DNA of 64,000 nt from Sulfurimonas paralvinellae (GTDB lineage Bacteria > Campylobacterota > Campylobacteria > Campylobacterales > Sulfurimonadaceae). Location of the stretch: NCBI RefSeq assembly GCF_014905135.1, contig NZ_CP041406.1, positions 1,178,001 through 1,242,000 of the forward strand, read 5' to 3'. Positions 6,350 to 15,459 of this stretch are shown here, one piece after another; position 1 is the stretch's first letter; each line of letters starts with the position of its first letter. The notes under the pieces were generated by a model. It was not told the origin of the DNA and ran no database searches. It worked only from the letters and a program-made list of their open reading frames with translations. The position numbers and the translations under genes were made by a program.

Positions 6350-8472
6350 ACGCCTTCTTTCACCATCTTATCTAAATAATCAAATAGTTCAGATGAAGCT
6401 TTTTCCGCATCTTTGAACAACTTGATGATCTCATCAATATCTTTACTGTCTATTTTGCTCATCGCTTTTGCGATATCTTCATGAACTTTTTTATGTGGCT
6501 CTAATATAGCTTTAAACGCACTACTTTTGCCATAGTGTGTTTTTCCTTCGTCTGCATACCATTTACCAAATCTGCATTCTGTATAGTCTGTAGGTGTAAA
6601 ATTGAGCTTTCCTTCAATCATAGAAGAATAAGCATAGTTTTTGTAAACCATATGATCGAGTTTTGCCATATTTGCAAACAGTTCCTGCCCAATAATTTCA
6701 TTGTCTTTAGTAATAACTTTACTATTTTCAATGAGCTGCGTAAGTGTCGTAATAAATGCATCAAGTGTATTTTGGGATTCTACAGAGTGTTCTTCTATTT
6801 TTTCACTGTTCTCACTCATATTCATAGAATTTTGCTTCAAGACACTGATATTTGCTTCAACTTCACTTGTCGCTTTTTGTGTACGCTCTGCGAGTTTACG
6901 AACTTCATCGGCAACAACAGCGAAACCTCGTCCATGTTCACCTGCACGTGCCGCTTCTATGGCTGCATTAAGAGCCAAGAGATTTGTCTGATCAGAGATA
7001 TCTTTTATCAAAGAAATCACATTATAAATCTCTTCTACATTCGTGTTAAGCTCTTCAGACGAATTTCTTGATTCTGTAATCATTTCAGTGATATTATAAA
7101 TGGCATTTTTAATGTTATTCGTAGATTCACTGACTTCCTGCACAACTTTAGCTGTTTCGGCATTGAGTTCGTTTGCCTGTGTTACACTCTCTACACTCTC
7201 AGCCATACCTCTTCGAAGGTTCTCAGCATTGTTAACAGCACCGCTTATCATCTCGGATGATAACGCAAGTGTAAGCTTGTTTTTCTCTCCAACTGCTTCA
7301 GCTACTTTGGCAGCTTCTTCCGCTTTTTTTGCATCTGTTTGAGCATCAAGTGCTATTTTTTCCACTTTATCTAAAAATGCATTGAAACTTTCGCTTGCAT
7401 GACCGAGTTCATCATGACTTTTAATCGGTAAGCGTTTGCTAAGATCCGCATCACCCTGTGCCAGTTCATTGGCAACATTATCAAGATTGATAATTGGTTC
7501 TGTCACTGATTTTTTGATCACAATAAGCAAAAAGATCAAAATTAACAGGTCAATGAAAGACATAATATATACCTGCATCAGCAGTGAGTCTTCAGATTGC
7601 GCTATAACGCTGTTCACTTTTTCCAACTCTTCTGCAGCAACGGCATAGCCTACAATTTTTCCGGAAAAGTCTTTAATAGGTTCAGATACTGCAAAATATT
7701 TATCTGTAATCTGAAATTTACCTGTTTTATCAAGCTGCATATTTTGAAGATCATTCATTAAAACAGGGTTAACAACATTTTTTTTCACGGCAAGCGTATA
7801 TTTGCCAATTTTCGGAGCATCTTGCAACTTTGTAGCAACAGAAAGAAAATCATTTTTCATAACAATGATAATATCGTAGCCATTATTCTTTTTAGCAGAC
7901 TTTATAATAGAGTTCAAACCCTGCATAAATTCTACAGAACCTAAATATTGACCATTTTCAATGACAGGGGCAAGTCCTCTTAAAACCAAACCTGCACGAC
8001 CAAGTTCAACAGCGACAATCGGTTTCTTTTGCTGTTTTACAGCTACTATCGTATGTCGAAAACCACTGAGATCATCACCAAATTTATTCGGCTTCCATGC
8101 TCTTAAAAAACTGTGAATATTTGCATCGTGGATATGTACTTTGATATTTTTAAATTTAGTATAGTTTTTAAATTCGGTGGAGAGGTCTTTTAGACCCGTT
8201 ATGGCTATTGTTCTGTTATTTTCAAGTAATGCGCGGATGACACTGTAGTTTTTAGAGATATTGATGGCATTGGTTATACCTATGTCTTTTTTTGCATTCA
8301 TAAGTTCTATGTATGTTAAAGAAAGTGTTTTTTCCTCTTTGGCATACACATCGCTTGTCAACTCTTTGATTGAATAAAAGTAGTTGATAAGAACTATGAT
8401 GAAACCTAGAACTATAGAAGCTATAAGCGGGATATGTATCTTTTTACTAATTGACATAGATTTAAAATTCAT
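6346..8472 (-). CDS. Methyl-accepting chemotaxis protein with Cache sensor and C-terminal CZB domain
   Basis: This transmembrane chemoreceptor has about 708 residues. Helix 1 ([20 protein letters not shown]) precedes a periplasmic Cache-type sensor of about 270 residues. Helix 2 ([19 protein letters not shown]) is followed by HAMP and the cytoplasmic hairpin, with the conserved tip [16 protein letters not shown]. The last 100 residues form a chemoreceptor zinc-binding domain, with its His/Cys ligands in [21 protein letters not shown] and HKKVH. CZB domains bind zinc and respond to oxidants such as HOCl in other bacteria. The start at 8472 has AAAAAGGGG upstream; an ATG seven codons earlier lacks such a site. 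It lies downstream of sorAB on the same strand, so sulfite or oxidant taxis is possible but unproven. Confidence 0.9.
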   Translation of the reverse strand: MNFKSMSISKKIHIPLIASIVLGFIIVLINYFYSIKELTSDVYAKEEKTLSLTYIELMNAKKDIGITNAINISKNYSVIRALLENNRTIAITGLKDLSTEFKNYTKFKNIKVHIHDANIHSFLRAWKPNKFGDDLSGFRHTIVAVKQQKKPIVAVELGRAGLVLRGLAPVIENGQYLGSVEFMQGLNSIIKSAKKNNGYDIIIVMKNDFLSVATKLQDAPKIGKYTLAVKKNVVNPVLMNDLQNMQLDKTGKFQITDKYFAVSEPIKDFSGKIVGYAVAAEELEKVNSVIAQSEDSLLMQVYIMSFIDLLILIFLLIVIKKSVTEPIINLDNVANELAQGDADLSKRLPIKSHDELGHASESFNAFLDKVEKIALDAQTDAKKAEEAAKVAEAVGEKNKLTLALSSEMISGAVNNAENLRRGMAESVESVTQANELNAETAKVVQEVSESTNNIKNAIYNITEMITESRNSSEELNTNVEEIYNVISLIKDISDQTNLLALNAAIEAARAGEHGRGFAVVADEVRKLAERTQKATSEVEANISVLKQNSMNMSENSEKIEEHSVESQNTLDAFITTLTQLIENSKVITKDNEIIGQELFANMAKLDHMVYKNYAYSSMIEGKLNFTPTDYTECRFGKWYADEGKTHYGKSSAFKAILEPHKKVHEDIAKAMSKIDSKDIDEIIKLFKDAEKASSELFDYLDKMVKEGV

Positions 8473-8491
8473 TGTTGTCCCCTTTTTGTAC

Positions 8492-8536
8492 ATTTAACAC
8501 TGATTTTATCACCCTATAGTAAAATCAATGTTAAAT
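8492..8536 (-). repeat. Long inverted repeat upstream of the chemoreceptor gene
   Basis: Arms 8492 to 8508 and 8520 to 8536 pair over 17 bp with a single G-T mismatch and an 11-nt loop. The left arm overlaps the first, unlikely ATG of the chemoreceptor and ends 20 bp upstream of its true start. It could be a second terminator for sorAB, an operator, or an mRNA leader structure. Confidence 0.6.
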
Positions 8537-8551
8537 ATAAAATACATACTT

Positions 8552-8577
8552 AAAATAGCTCCCAAAGGAACTATTTT
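8552..8577 (-). terminator. Rho-independent terminator of sorAB
   Basis: The 11-bp arms 8552 to 8562 and 8567 to 8577 pair, with one G-U, around a 4-nt loop. On the minus strand the stem is followed by a T-rich stretch. The stem includes the sorB stop codon. Confidence 0.55.
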
Positions 8578-8879
8578 AATTTTCCGTTACCGTAATGCTT
8601 GAAAAGATAATCTGCAATTATTTTGTGATCTTCTTTTGTAATAGGTGCTTTGAATTCATCAATCATTTTATCGATCTTTTTATTCCAAAATTCCTTTGAC
8701 TGCGGCCCTTGATTTAAAATATAACCAAATGAGTGACACATAAGACAGTTTGCCTGAACAGTATCAAAACCATGACCCATTTTAATCTCATACGAGATAT
8801 AAGGAACTTCCATATCACCTTTGAGCTGTGCAAAAAGTGAACCTACCGATAATACAAGTAATAATAATATTTTTTTCAT
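8571..8879 (-). CDS. sorB: Sulfite dehydrogenase cytochrome c subunit (SorB-like)
   Basis: The 102-residue protein has a signal peptide (MKKILLLLVLSVGSLFA) and one haem c site, CLMCH at residues 45 to 49. A C-terminal helix region (EDHKIIADYLFKHYG) is typical of small class I cytochromes c. SorB takes electrons from the molybdenum subunit and passes them to the respiratory chain. It follows the SorA-like gene by 9 nt in the same direction and ends in a terminator-like hairpin. The usual Met axial ligand is not obvious in the motif-poor C-terminus. The assignment depends on the adjacent SorA gene. Confidence 0.82.
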   Translation of the reverse strand: MKKILLLLVLSVGSLFAQLKGDMEVPYISYEIKMGHGFDTVQANCLMCHSFGYILNQGPQSKEFWNKKIDKMIDEFKAPITKEDHKIIADYLFKHYGNGKLK

Positions 8880-8888
8880 TTTTTTTCC

Positions 8889-10085
8889 TTAGATAACTTC
8901 TACTGTAACTTCATCTATGCCGTTATATTTATAACCACCGCGATTCCATTTGATATCTTTTGCAAATGGCTGTTCATCACCAAGATAGTTAACAGCTTTA
9001 GCCATAAATGTCACTTTACCATACTCAGTAGGCTTATATGCATATCTAAATTCAGTATATGCATAACGGCCATGTCGCTTCAATTCTGCTTTTTCCCAAG
9101 TTTTACCGCCGTCAGCCGAGATAAGAACTTTTTCAATACCATGACCACCGTCAAAAGCAACACCACGTACAACTACATGAGAGTTATGATATAACTTCAT
9201 ACCGTTTTCAGGATATCCTATGACAGATTTAACATTCATATGCGTAATAGGTTTCGTCTTTTTAACAAGATGTTGTGGATCTTCACTTTCAGTTGCATTA
9301 TCCGGAACACGGTATGCCTTATCCATAAAGAAAAGAGATTTGTACTTGTCTGTTACCGTAATGTTGTTAAGCATCTTAACCCAGCTGTCTGAATAATATC
9401 CGGGAATGATAAGACGAAGAGGGAAACCATTCAAGTATGGCAGATCTTCGCCATTCATCTCATAAGCTACGATAACATGGTCATCAAGCTCTGTAAGTTC
9501 CAACTCTCTTACAAAGTTCGGTGTTTTATAGTATGCCGCTTTTTCTGCACCGTTAAATCCTATCCATTGTGCCCCTTTTTGCAGTCCGGCACGTTCTAAA
9601 AGGTCAGAGAGTCTTACACCTTTCCATTTTGCACAGCCCATAGCACCGCTTCCCCATTGAATACCGCCAGGGATTGGAGTAAATGCTGAACGAGAGTTAC
9701 CACCGCATTGAACGACTGCAGTCACTTCCACCTGTTCAAAGTCATTCTTCAACTCTTTTACACTGATCTCAAGTTCTCTTTTGACCATACCGTTTATCTT
9801 GATCTTAAAACTGTCCAAGTCAATATGCGTCGGAATATCCGGCATATGCCAACGAACAAAGAACTCGTCATTTTCAGTAATACCTCGTGTAAAAGTACTT
9901 CTAGGTGATTCCAAAAGTGGTGGTCTGTCTGAATATGTAATCATTGGACGTTTTTCGGGAAACGCCATTTTTGCAACTTTTCTATTGTCTATCGGCTGAT
10001 GAGTTTCACCTGCTGATAGAGTCGTAGAACCCAAAACCGCAGCAGATGCTGCGATCGAAGTTTTTAAAAACTCTCTTCTCTTCAT
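8889..10085 (-). CDS. sorA: Sulfite:cytochrome c oxidoreductase molybdopterin subunit (SorA-like)
   Basis: The 398-residue protein starts with a twin-arginine signal (MKRREFLKTS, then an alanine-rich helix ending SAGE), so it is exported folded. The oxidoreductase molybdopterin domain carries the Mo-ligating cysteine in VVQCGGNSRSAF (Cys127). It also shows the family segments GAMGCAKWKGVRLSDLLERA and LPYLNGFPLRLIIPGYY. A C-terminal immunoglobulin-like dimerisation domain follows (VRGVAFDGGHGIEKV). It oxidises sulfite to sulfate in the periplasm and gives electrons to SorB, which fits a sulfur-oxidising lifestyle. A -10 element lies 35 bp upstream, and AAGGA precedes the ATG. Confidence 0.88.
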   Translation of the reverse strand: MKRREFLKTSIAASAAVLGSTTLSAGETHQPIDNRKVAKMAFPEKRPMITYSDRPPLLESPRSTFTRGITENDEFFVRWHMPDIPTHIDLDSFKIKINGMVKRELEISVKELKNDFEQVEVTAVVQCGGNSRSAFTPIPGGIQWGSGAMGCAKWKGVRLSDLLERAGLQKGAQWIGFNGAEKAAYYKTPNFVRELELTELDDHVIVAYEMNGEDLPYLNGFPLRLIIPGYYSDSWVKMLNNITVTDKYKSLFFMDKAYRVPDNATESEDPQHLVKKTKPITHMNVKSVIGYPENGMKLYHNSHVVVRGVAFDGGHGIEKVLISADGGKTWEKAELKRHGRYAYTEFRYAYKPTEYGKVTFMAKAVNYLGDEQPFAKDIKWNRGGYKYNGIDEVTVEVI

Positions 10086-10119
10086 TAAGTTTTCCTTATA
10101 TTTTATAAATATGAGATTT

Positions 10120-10125
10120 ATTATA
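10120..10125 (-). promoter_or_regulatory. -10 element of the sorAB promoter
   Basis: A perfect TATAAT on the minus strand, 35 bp before the SorA ATG, is the clearest promoter element in this gap. No good -35 is visible, which is common in Campylobacterota. Confidence 0.5.
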
Positions 10126-10156
10126 TCTACCTATTTTTAAAGCTACGTAAATAATA

Positions 10157-11470
10157 TTATTTCGCTCGATAATATGTGCCTACTTTAGGATTCGTTACAA
10201 TACCTTGAGTAGAAATAAACCGTATCGGCAAACTTCTTGTTTTTAATTTATCTGTTGCTTTAAATACAGCGAAGTGTAGATGTGGACCACTTGTATAACC
10301 TGTATTTCCAGAGTATCCAAGTGGATATCCCCGCTCTACTTTTTCTCCTGTATGAACTAAAACTCCCCTCTTCTTAAGATGATAATAGGTACCAAAAGTT
10401 CCATCACTGTGCAGAATAGTTACATAGTTACCATATTTTGCAAATGCTTTGGCAAAGCCATGCTTGTCTGAATTATCTTTTGTCTTGACAACTACTCCTC
10501 CACGTGCGGCATATATCTTCGTCCCGACATCCATCATAAAATCTACTGCATACTGAGAATGCCCCTTATGCGTACTTTTACCATTAAATCCTTGTGAGAC
10601 CATATGTGATTGACCGATAGCGTAAGGTAATCTGTAAAGATAATTATTATCATGCCTTGCATCCTTTGAACCCAATATCCACCGATAACTTACAGCATAT
10701 TGTGCAAACGGAGCCTTGAAATAATATCGTGCATATCGCACGGTACTGTCTGCCCCAAGTACAAAAAGATCTTCTTTATACTTTACTGCCTTAATATTTT
10801 TATTTTTTGATTTTACTTGCAAAGTCACGTCATAGAGATTTTTGTTCGTAAAAAAAATATCTGTATATTTCTTCGTTTTTTTAACACTTGCAAAAACATT
10901 TTTACTACTTTTTTTGTTGATTGTATGAGAGCTTAGTTGTGATGATTCTGTCTGATTAAAGAACTCTTCTGAAGACCTCTCAAGCAAATTCTCTTCTTTG
11001 ATAATTTTTTCTAAATAGTGATTTTGTTTTTTATACTTATGTTTTTGATAGTACTTTATAGACTGCTCACGCAAAGCTCTTGGTGAAAGAAGACCATCAA
11101 CTTCATGAGAAGTTAATGAAATAAATTTTTCAATATCATTATCCCGAATACTCTTTGTTATTTCAACACGAATCAAATGAACAATATAGTCATACTCTTT
11201 TTGCAGATTTCGTAACTTTTTCAGATATTCCAGCTTTTTCTGTCGAACATCACTTTTATCTACATTCATACCCTCACGCAGAAGATTTTGTGAATCTTGT
11301 ATATATTTTTTTACTTTTCCACTCAATACTTTACTGTCTGAAAAATATTGCAGCTCTTTAGAAGCCTTATAGAGTGGCGTTCCCATCGTATCAAAAGTCT
11401 TAGGGTATTGGGCTGCCTGTACTGCTGCAAATAGCAGAAAAATCAGCAGAAAATTTCTAAACAATATCAC
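10157..11470 (-). CDS. M23 family metallopeptidase (LytM-type)
   Basis: The 437-residue exported protein has a signal peptide (FLLIFLLFAAVQAAQ), a helical middle region (about 35 to 180) and a C-terminal LytM/M23 domain (about 320 to 425). Zinc ligands are visible in GHSQYAVDF (HxxxD) and HLHF, with the usual GNTGYTSGPHLHF context. It should cleave peptide cross-links in peptidoglycan, affecting growth, separation or cell shape. The likely start is GTG at 11470, overlapping the HIT gene stop, so the two are co-transcribed. One copy of the CTGCGTGAG motif lies in it at 11273. Confidence 0.85.
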   Translation of the reverse strand: MILFRNFLLIFLLFAAVQAAQYPKTFDTMGTPLYKASKELQYFSDSKVLSGKVKKYIQDSQNLLREGMNVDKSDVRQKKLEYLKKLRNLQKEYDYIVHLIRVEITKSIRDNDIEKFISLTSHEVDGLLSPRALREQSIKYYQKHKYKKQNHYLEKIIKEENLLERSSEEFFNQTESSQLSSHTINKKSSKNVFASVKKTKKYTDIFFTNKNLYDVTLQVKSKNKNIKAVKYKEDLFVLGADSTVRYARYYFKAPFAQYAVSYRWILGSKDARHDNNYLYRLPYAIGQSHMVSQGFNGKSTHKGHSQYAVDFMMDVGTKIYAARGGVVVKTKDNSDKHGFAKAFAKYGNYVTILHSDGTFGTYYHLKKRGVLVHTGEKVERGYPLGYSGNTGYTSGPHLHFAVFKATDKLKTRSLPIRFISTQGIVTNPKVGTYYRAK

Positions 11471-11960
11471 TTACATACTCAGGTATCATACTTTTTATCT
11501 TGTCATATATCTTCTCAAAATCAGTCGAGTATACCCGTGTTTCTCCAATGGATGTTATGAAGTTTGTATCTCTCTCCCAACGTGGAACCAGATGCATATG
11601 AATATGCTCGGCTATCCCCGCTCCGGCTGCAGCGCCAAGGTTCATGCCGATATTGACACCTTTTGCACCAAAACCTTCTTTTAAAAGCCGTACACCTTTT
11701 TGTGCCAGTGCAGACATATGCAGCCATGTCTCGCTTGACAGCTCTTCGAGTTTGTCCGTGTGTATATTTGGAATGATCATAAAATGTCCGGGAGTATACG
11801 GGTACTTGTTCATTACTATAAAACAGTGTTCATCTCGGTAAAGCACATGCAGCTTATCATCTTCTTCTGCGTGAGCGGCAATATAGCAAAACACACACCC
11901 TTCTATTTTTTCGTTTGTCACATACTCATCACGCCACGGTGCATATAAAATTTTATTCAT
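11457..11960 (-). CDS. HIT family nucleotide hydrolase or phosphorylase
   Basis: This histidine-triad protein has about 167 residues. The triad HIHMHLVPRW lies near residue 130. The N-terminal CVFC with a downstream His may form the zinc site found in the Ap4A-phosphorylase-like branch. FIVMNKYPYTPGHFMIIP is the usual substrate-pocket strand. HIT enzymes split nucleoside phosphates such as diadenosine polyphosphates or AMP-lysine. The ATG at 11960 is preferred because AGAGAAG precedes it; an ATG eight codons upstream lacks a site. The M23 peptidase gene overlaps its 3' end. Confidence 0.85.
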   Translation of the reverse strand: MNKILYAPWRDEYVTNEKIEGCVFCYIAAHAEEDDKLHVLYRDEHCFIVMNKYPYTPGHFMIIPNIHTDKLEELSSETWLHMSALAQKGVRLLKEGFGAKGVNIGMNLGAAAGAGIAEHIHMHLVPRWERDTNFITSIGETRVYSTDFEKIYDKIKSMIPEYVSDIV

Positions 11961-12004
11961 TTTCTTCTCTTTTATATTATTCATAAAAATTGTACAATAA
12001 AGTT

Positions 12005-13048
12005 ATGGATTTAACAACTTTTCTCATTATTGCCACTGTTATAAGTGTTTTTATCTTTGACTTTACAAACGGTTTTCATGACTCGGCAGATATGGTGGCA
12101 ACAGCCATAGCCTCACGTGCCATGCGCACAAGTACGGCCATAGCACTTGTCTCTATCTTTACATTCTTGGGACCACTTATTGCCGGACTTGCCGTGGCAG
12201 ATACTGTCGGAACATTTGTCAATATCTCCAATGCCCCTCTGCGTGATGCACAGGCACTTGTGATTGCCGCCCTTTTGGCAGCAGTCACTTACAATCTCAT
12301 AACATGGCGTTTTGGACTACCCTCCTCTTCATCCAACTCGCTTGCAGGCGGACTTGTCGGTGCAGGACTTTTCATTGTTGGAAATACTCAGATAAACTGG
12401 GGCATAGAAGCGATGCAGCATGGAGAACTGACAGGTGTTATGAAAGTGGTCGCAGGTCTCTTTGCCTCTCCTTTTTTGGGTTTTATCATCGGTTTTCTTA
12501 TTATGAAACTCATCTTTTTTGTCTTTAAGCGTTTTACCATGCAGATACGCCCTCTTTTTGTCATTTCGCAATACTTCAGTGTCTCCTGGCTCGGCTTCTC
12601 TCATGGAGCAAACGATGCGCAGAAAGGAATGGCTATCATTGGAATGATGCTCTTAGCCTCCCATGAGACACAAACATTTACCATCCCTCTATGGGTCATT
12701 CTCATGTGTACAACAGCTATAACACTCGGAACGATGTTTGGCGGCTGGAGCATTATAAAAACACTCGGTTTTGAGCTTTATCATGTCAAGCTTATACACT
12801 CTGTCGCCAATCAGCTCGGAGCCGCTTTGGTAAACACACTTGCAACTGCCATTGGTGCACCGACATCAACGACACAGGTTGTGACTGCCACACTTTTAGG
12901 TAACGGAGCAGCCGAAAAACCCTCACATGTCGGATGGAAGCGTGCCGGAGAGATCATCCTCGGATGGCTTATCAATGTTCCTGTATCTATGGGGTTTGGT
13001 GCACTTTATTCCTACCTGTTAATAAAAATCTTAGGAGTTTTTTCATGA
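12005..13048 (+). CDS. PiT family inorganic phosphate transporter
   Basis: This integral membrane protein of about 347 residues has the two PiT signatures: FDFTNGFHDSADMVATAIAS near the N-terminus and FSHGANDAQKGMAIIGMM in the second half. These are the inverted repeats that form the phosphate path. It should import phosphate as a metal-phosphate complex with protons or sodium. An in-frame TTG at 11990 is possible, but the ATG at 12005 starts directly before the first helix. It overlaps the DUF47 gene by 4 nt, the usual partner arrangement for low-affinity phosphate uptake. Confidence 0.88.
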   Translation: MDLTTFLIIATVISVFIFDFTNGFHDSADMVATAIASRAMRTSTAIALVSIFTFLGPLIAGLAVADTVGTFVNISNAPLRDAQALVIAALLAAVTYNLITWRFGLPSSSSNSLAGGLVGAGLFIVGNTQINWGIEAMQHGELTGVMKVVAGLFASPFLGFIIGFLIMKLIFFVFKRFTMQIRPLFVISQYFSVSWLGFSHGANDAQKGMAIIGMMLLASHETQTFTIPLWVILMCTTAITLGTMFGGWSIIKTLGFELYHVKLIHSVANQLGAALVNTLATAIGAPTSTTQVVTATLLGNGAAEKPSHVGWKRAGEIILGWLINVPVSMGFGALYSYLLIKILGVFS

Positions 13049-13671
13049 TAACATCATTTATTAAAAAATACATCTTGCCAAAAGAGGTTGATTTTCTCTC
13101 AGCGCTCAATGAACACGCTATGACCATTAAAAAGATCACCGATGATCTGTACCGGTGCTTTTTAGAAAACGATGAAAAGAGCTGTGAAGCCATTTTACAA
13201 GATCAGCATAAAGCAAAAGAGATTCGTGACACCAATATGAAAGATCTTCTCGATACCTTCATCACGCCTTTTGACAGAGAGTCCATCTACCGTGTCATTA
13301 CGGAACTTGACTGGATCGCCATTAGTGTCCGGCACTTTGTCATTGAAGCAAGAGCCTACAATATTGTGCAACTCGATGATGATTATGCAGCTCTGATTAA
13401 AAAGATACAACTGCAAGCAGAACTGCTCACAGCCGGTTTTAAAACAGTAAAAAGTTCAGCAAAGAAGACAGCTGAAAATGCACAGAGAGTGCGTGATACC
13501 TATGATGAACTGATGGATACATATGTCTCTCGTATGGCAGCATTAGCACAATGTGAAGATACGCATAAAGTCTTTATTCACAGAGAACTTTTAGCACAGC
13601 TCAAAGAAATAAGTAAACGTATGCGTATGTGTGCCAACTCACTCGAAGATATCGTTATGAAAATGTCTTAA
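13045..13671 (+). CDS. DUF47/PhoU-like phosphate transport accessory protein
   Basis: This all-helical cytoplasmic protein of about 208 residues belongs to the DUF47/PhoU-like family, which modulates PiT transporters. The true start is the ATG at 13045, overlapping the PiT stop in an ATGA and preceded by TAGGAG; the longer frame upstream is only a read-in. Repeated four-helix elements are visible (ALNEHAMTIKKITDDLYRC and RELLAQLKEISKRMRMCANS). It ends 8 nt from the stop of the convergent TRAP gene, with no clear terminator between them. Confidence 0.85.
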   Translation: MITSFIKKYILPKEVDFLSALNEHAMTIKKITDDLYRCFLENDEKSCEAILQDQHKAKEIRDTNMKDLLDTFITPFDRESIYRVITELDWIAISVRHFVIEARAYNIVQLDDDYAALIKKIQLQAELLTAGFKTVKSSAKKTAENAQRVRDTYDELMDTYVSRMAALAQCEDTHKVFIHRELLAQLKEISKRMRMCANSLEDIVMKMS

Positions 13672-13679
13672 AAGTACTC

Positions 13680-14975
13680 TTAAATAAAGGCAAAGACAAG
13701 ATCAGGGAAAAGAATGACAAGGCCAAGACCTAAAAGCTGCAACAAAATAAATGGAATAATTCCTTTGTAGATATCCATGGTCGTGATGCTCTTACCGGCT
13801 GCACCTTTTAAGAAAAACAAAGAAAGTCCAAATGGAGGCGTCAAAAACGATGCCTGTAAGTTCATGGCTATAAGTACCGCAAACCAGATAGGATCGATTC
13901 CAAAAGCTTCCATGACAGGCACTAAGATAGGTACGATAATGAAACTTATCTCGATAAAGTCGATAAAAAATCCAAGTATGAAGATACTAAGCATCGCTAC
14001 ACCTATGAACACCCATACATTACCGATATCGTGAGAGAAAAACTCCAGTATAAGGTCAGTCCCTCCAAGCTCGTTAAAGACCAGACTAAATGCCGTAGCA
14101 CCGATAAGAATCATAAATATCATCCCAGAGAGCTTCATTGTCTCAAAGAGAGCATATTTTATCATTTCAAAATTGAGTGTTCTGTTTACTCCGGAGAGAA
14201 TGAGACCGCCGACAACACCAAAAGCCGCCGATTCAGTCGGAGATGCTATACCGGCAAAAATACTCCCAAGAACCGCCACCATTAAAAGCAATGGCGGGAT
14301 TATAGCTAGCAGCAGACCAATAATATTAACCTGCTCATCTGTTATGATTGCCGGGGCATCTTCTTTGTTTATGTACGCACGGATCATTATGTACGTTATG
14401 TAGAGTCCGACAAGTGTCAAACCCGGCAGAACGGCTCCCATAAAAAGCTCACCTACACTCACGCTCATAACATCACCAAGAACAATGAGAATGATAGAAG
14501 GCGGAATGATCTGCCCAAGTGTACCGCTTGCTGCGATAGTTCCCGATGCAAGCCCTTTGTTATAGCCGGCTTGGAGCATCAAAGGAAGTGCTATAACACT
14601 CATCATAACAACACTCGCTGAAACAATTCCTGTCGAAGCCGCAAGAATAGCACCAACTAAAACAACACTCACGCCAAGCCCGCCACGGACACCTTTAAAA
14701 AGTGAGCTCATAGACATCAGAAGTTTCTCTGCCATACCTGATTTTTCCAAGATGAGTCCCATCATGATGAAAAGCGGTACAGCCATCAGCGTGGTATTAC
14801 TCATAATGCCATAGATACGAAACGGCAGAATGTTAAAGACTTCAAATCCGACATCTGGAGTGAAGAATGCAAACATCATCGCTACACCGCCAAAAGCAAA
14901 GGCGACAGGCACTCCAAAAAGAAGCAGTAAAAGAGCGACTGCGAACATAACCAGAGCTATCACAGTTCTCTCCAT
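13680..14975 (-). CDS. dctM: TRAP transporter large membrane subunit (DctM)
   Basis: This 431-residue polytopic protein has the DctM arrangement of 11 to 12 helices. Family segments include GASGTLGQIIPPSIILIVLGD-like motifs (here AASGTLGQIIPPSIILI) and the C-terminal NLQASFLTPPFGLSLFFLKG. It uses a sodium or proton gradient to import a solute delivered by a periplasmic DctP protein. DctP is not encoded in the window, so the substrate is open; carboxylates are the commonest cargo. Its start overlaps the end of the DctQ gene by 16 nt. Confidence 0.9.
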   Translation of the reverse strand: MERTVIALVMFAVALLLLLFGVPVAFAFGGVAMMFAFFTPDVGFEVFNILPFRIYGIMSNTTLMAVPLFIMMGLILEKSGMAEKLLMSMSSLFKGVRGGLGVSVVLVGAILAASTGIVSASVVMMSVIALPLMLQAGYNKGLASGTIAASGTLGQIIPPSIILIVLGDVMSVSVGELFMGAVLPGLTLVGLYITYIMIRAYINKEDAPAIITDEQVNIIGLLLAIIPPLLLMVAVLGSIFAGIASPTESAAFGVVGGLILSGVNRTLNFEMIKYALFETMKLSGMIFMILIGATAFSLVFNELGGTDLILEFFSHDIGNVWVFIGVAMLSIFILGFFIDFIEISFIIVPILVPVMEAFGIDPIWFAVLIAMNLQASFLTPPFGLSLFFLKGAAGKSITTMDIYKGIIPFILLQLLGLGLVILFPDLVFAFI

Positions 14976-15445
14976 CTTTTTATGTCACTTAAGAGCTCTT
15001 TAAAAGCCTGCAATGCTAAAAGCATAAAAGCAAGAGGCATCAAAGACTTGACTATCCAACGGTATTTCAACCCTCCCGGATCACTTGAAGCCTCATGCTG
15101 CACATAACTGAGTTCCACAAAACCGATACCGATATAGATTATTAAAAAAGAGAGCGGCAGTACAAAAAGAACAAATGAAAGTATATTGATAAGTGCTTTT
15201 GTTTTCTCTGAGAATCTGTCATAAAAGATATCGACACGGACATGGGCATTGTTTCGTAATGTATAGGCAATACTCAAGAGTATCACAACATCAAAGAAAT
15301 GCCATTCCAACTCCTGCAGAGCCGTTGAACCTTCAGAGAAAAGATAACGGCTTGTTGCATCAAAAACAACCAGAATTACTAAAAGTGCTAATATCACTGC
15401 TGTTAAATATGCCACATATTTTGTAATACCGTCTATAAATTTCAC
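14960..15445 (-). CDS. dctQ: TRAP transporter small membrane subunit (DctQ)
   Basis: The 161-residue protein has four membrane helices in the DctQ pattern. The conserved DATSRYLF follows helix 1 (LTAVILALLVILVVF), then ELEWHFFDVVILLSIAYTLR and HVRVDIFYDRFS. It partners the DctM channel. It lies 14 nt downstream of the DUF4105 gene in the same direction, so both TRAP genes may be read from that promoter, or from one within it. Confidence 0.88.
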   Translation of the reverse strand: MKFIDGITKYVAYLTAVILALLVILVVFDATSRYLFSEGSTALQELEWHFFDVVILLSIAYTLRNNAHVRVDIFYDRFSEKTKALINILSFVLFVLPLSFLIIYIGIGFVELSYVQHEASSDPGGLKYRWIVKSLMPLAFMLLALQAFKELLSDIKRWREL

Positions 15446-15459
15446 TCAAAGTCCTCTTT

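Noticed and set aside
6535-7071. 178-residue plus-strand ORF
   Set aside because: It lies wholly antisense to the well-supported chemoreceptor gene, with Cys- and Phe-rich composition typical of a shadow frame.
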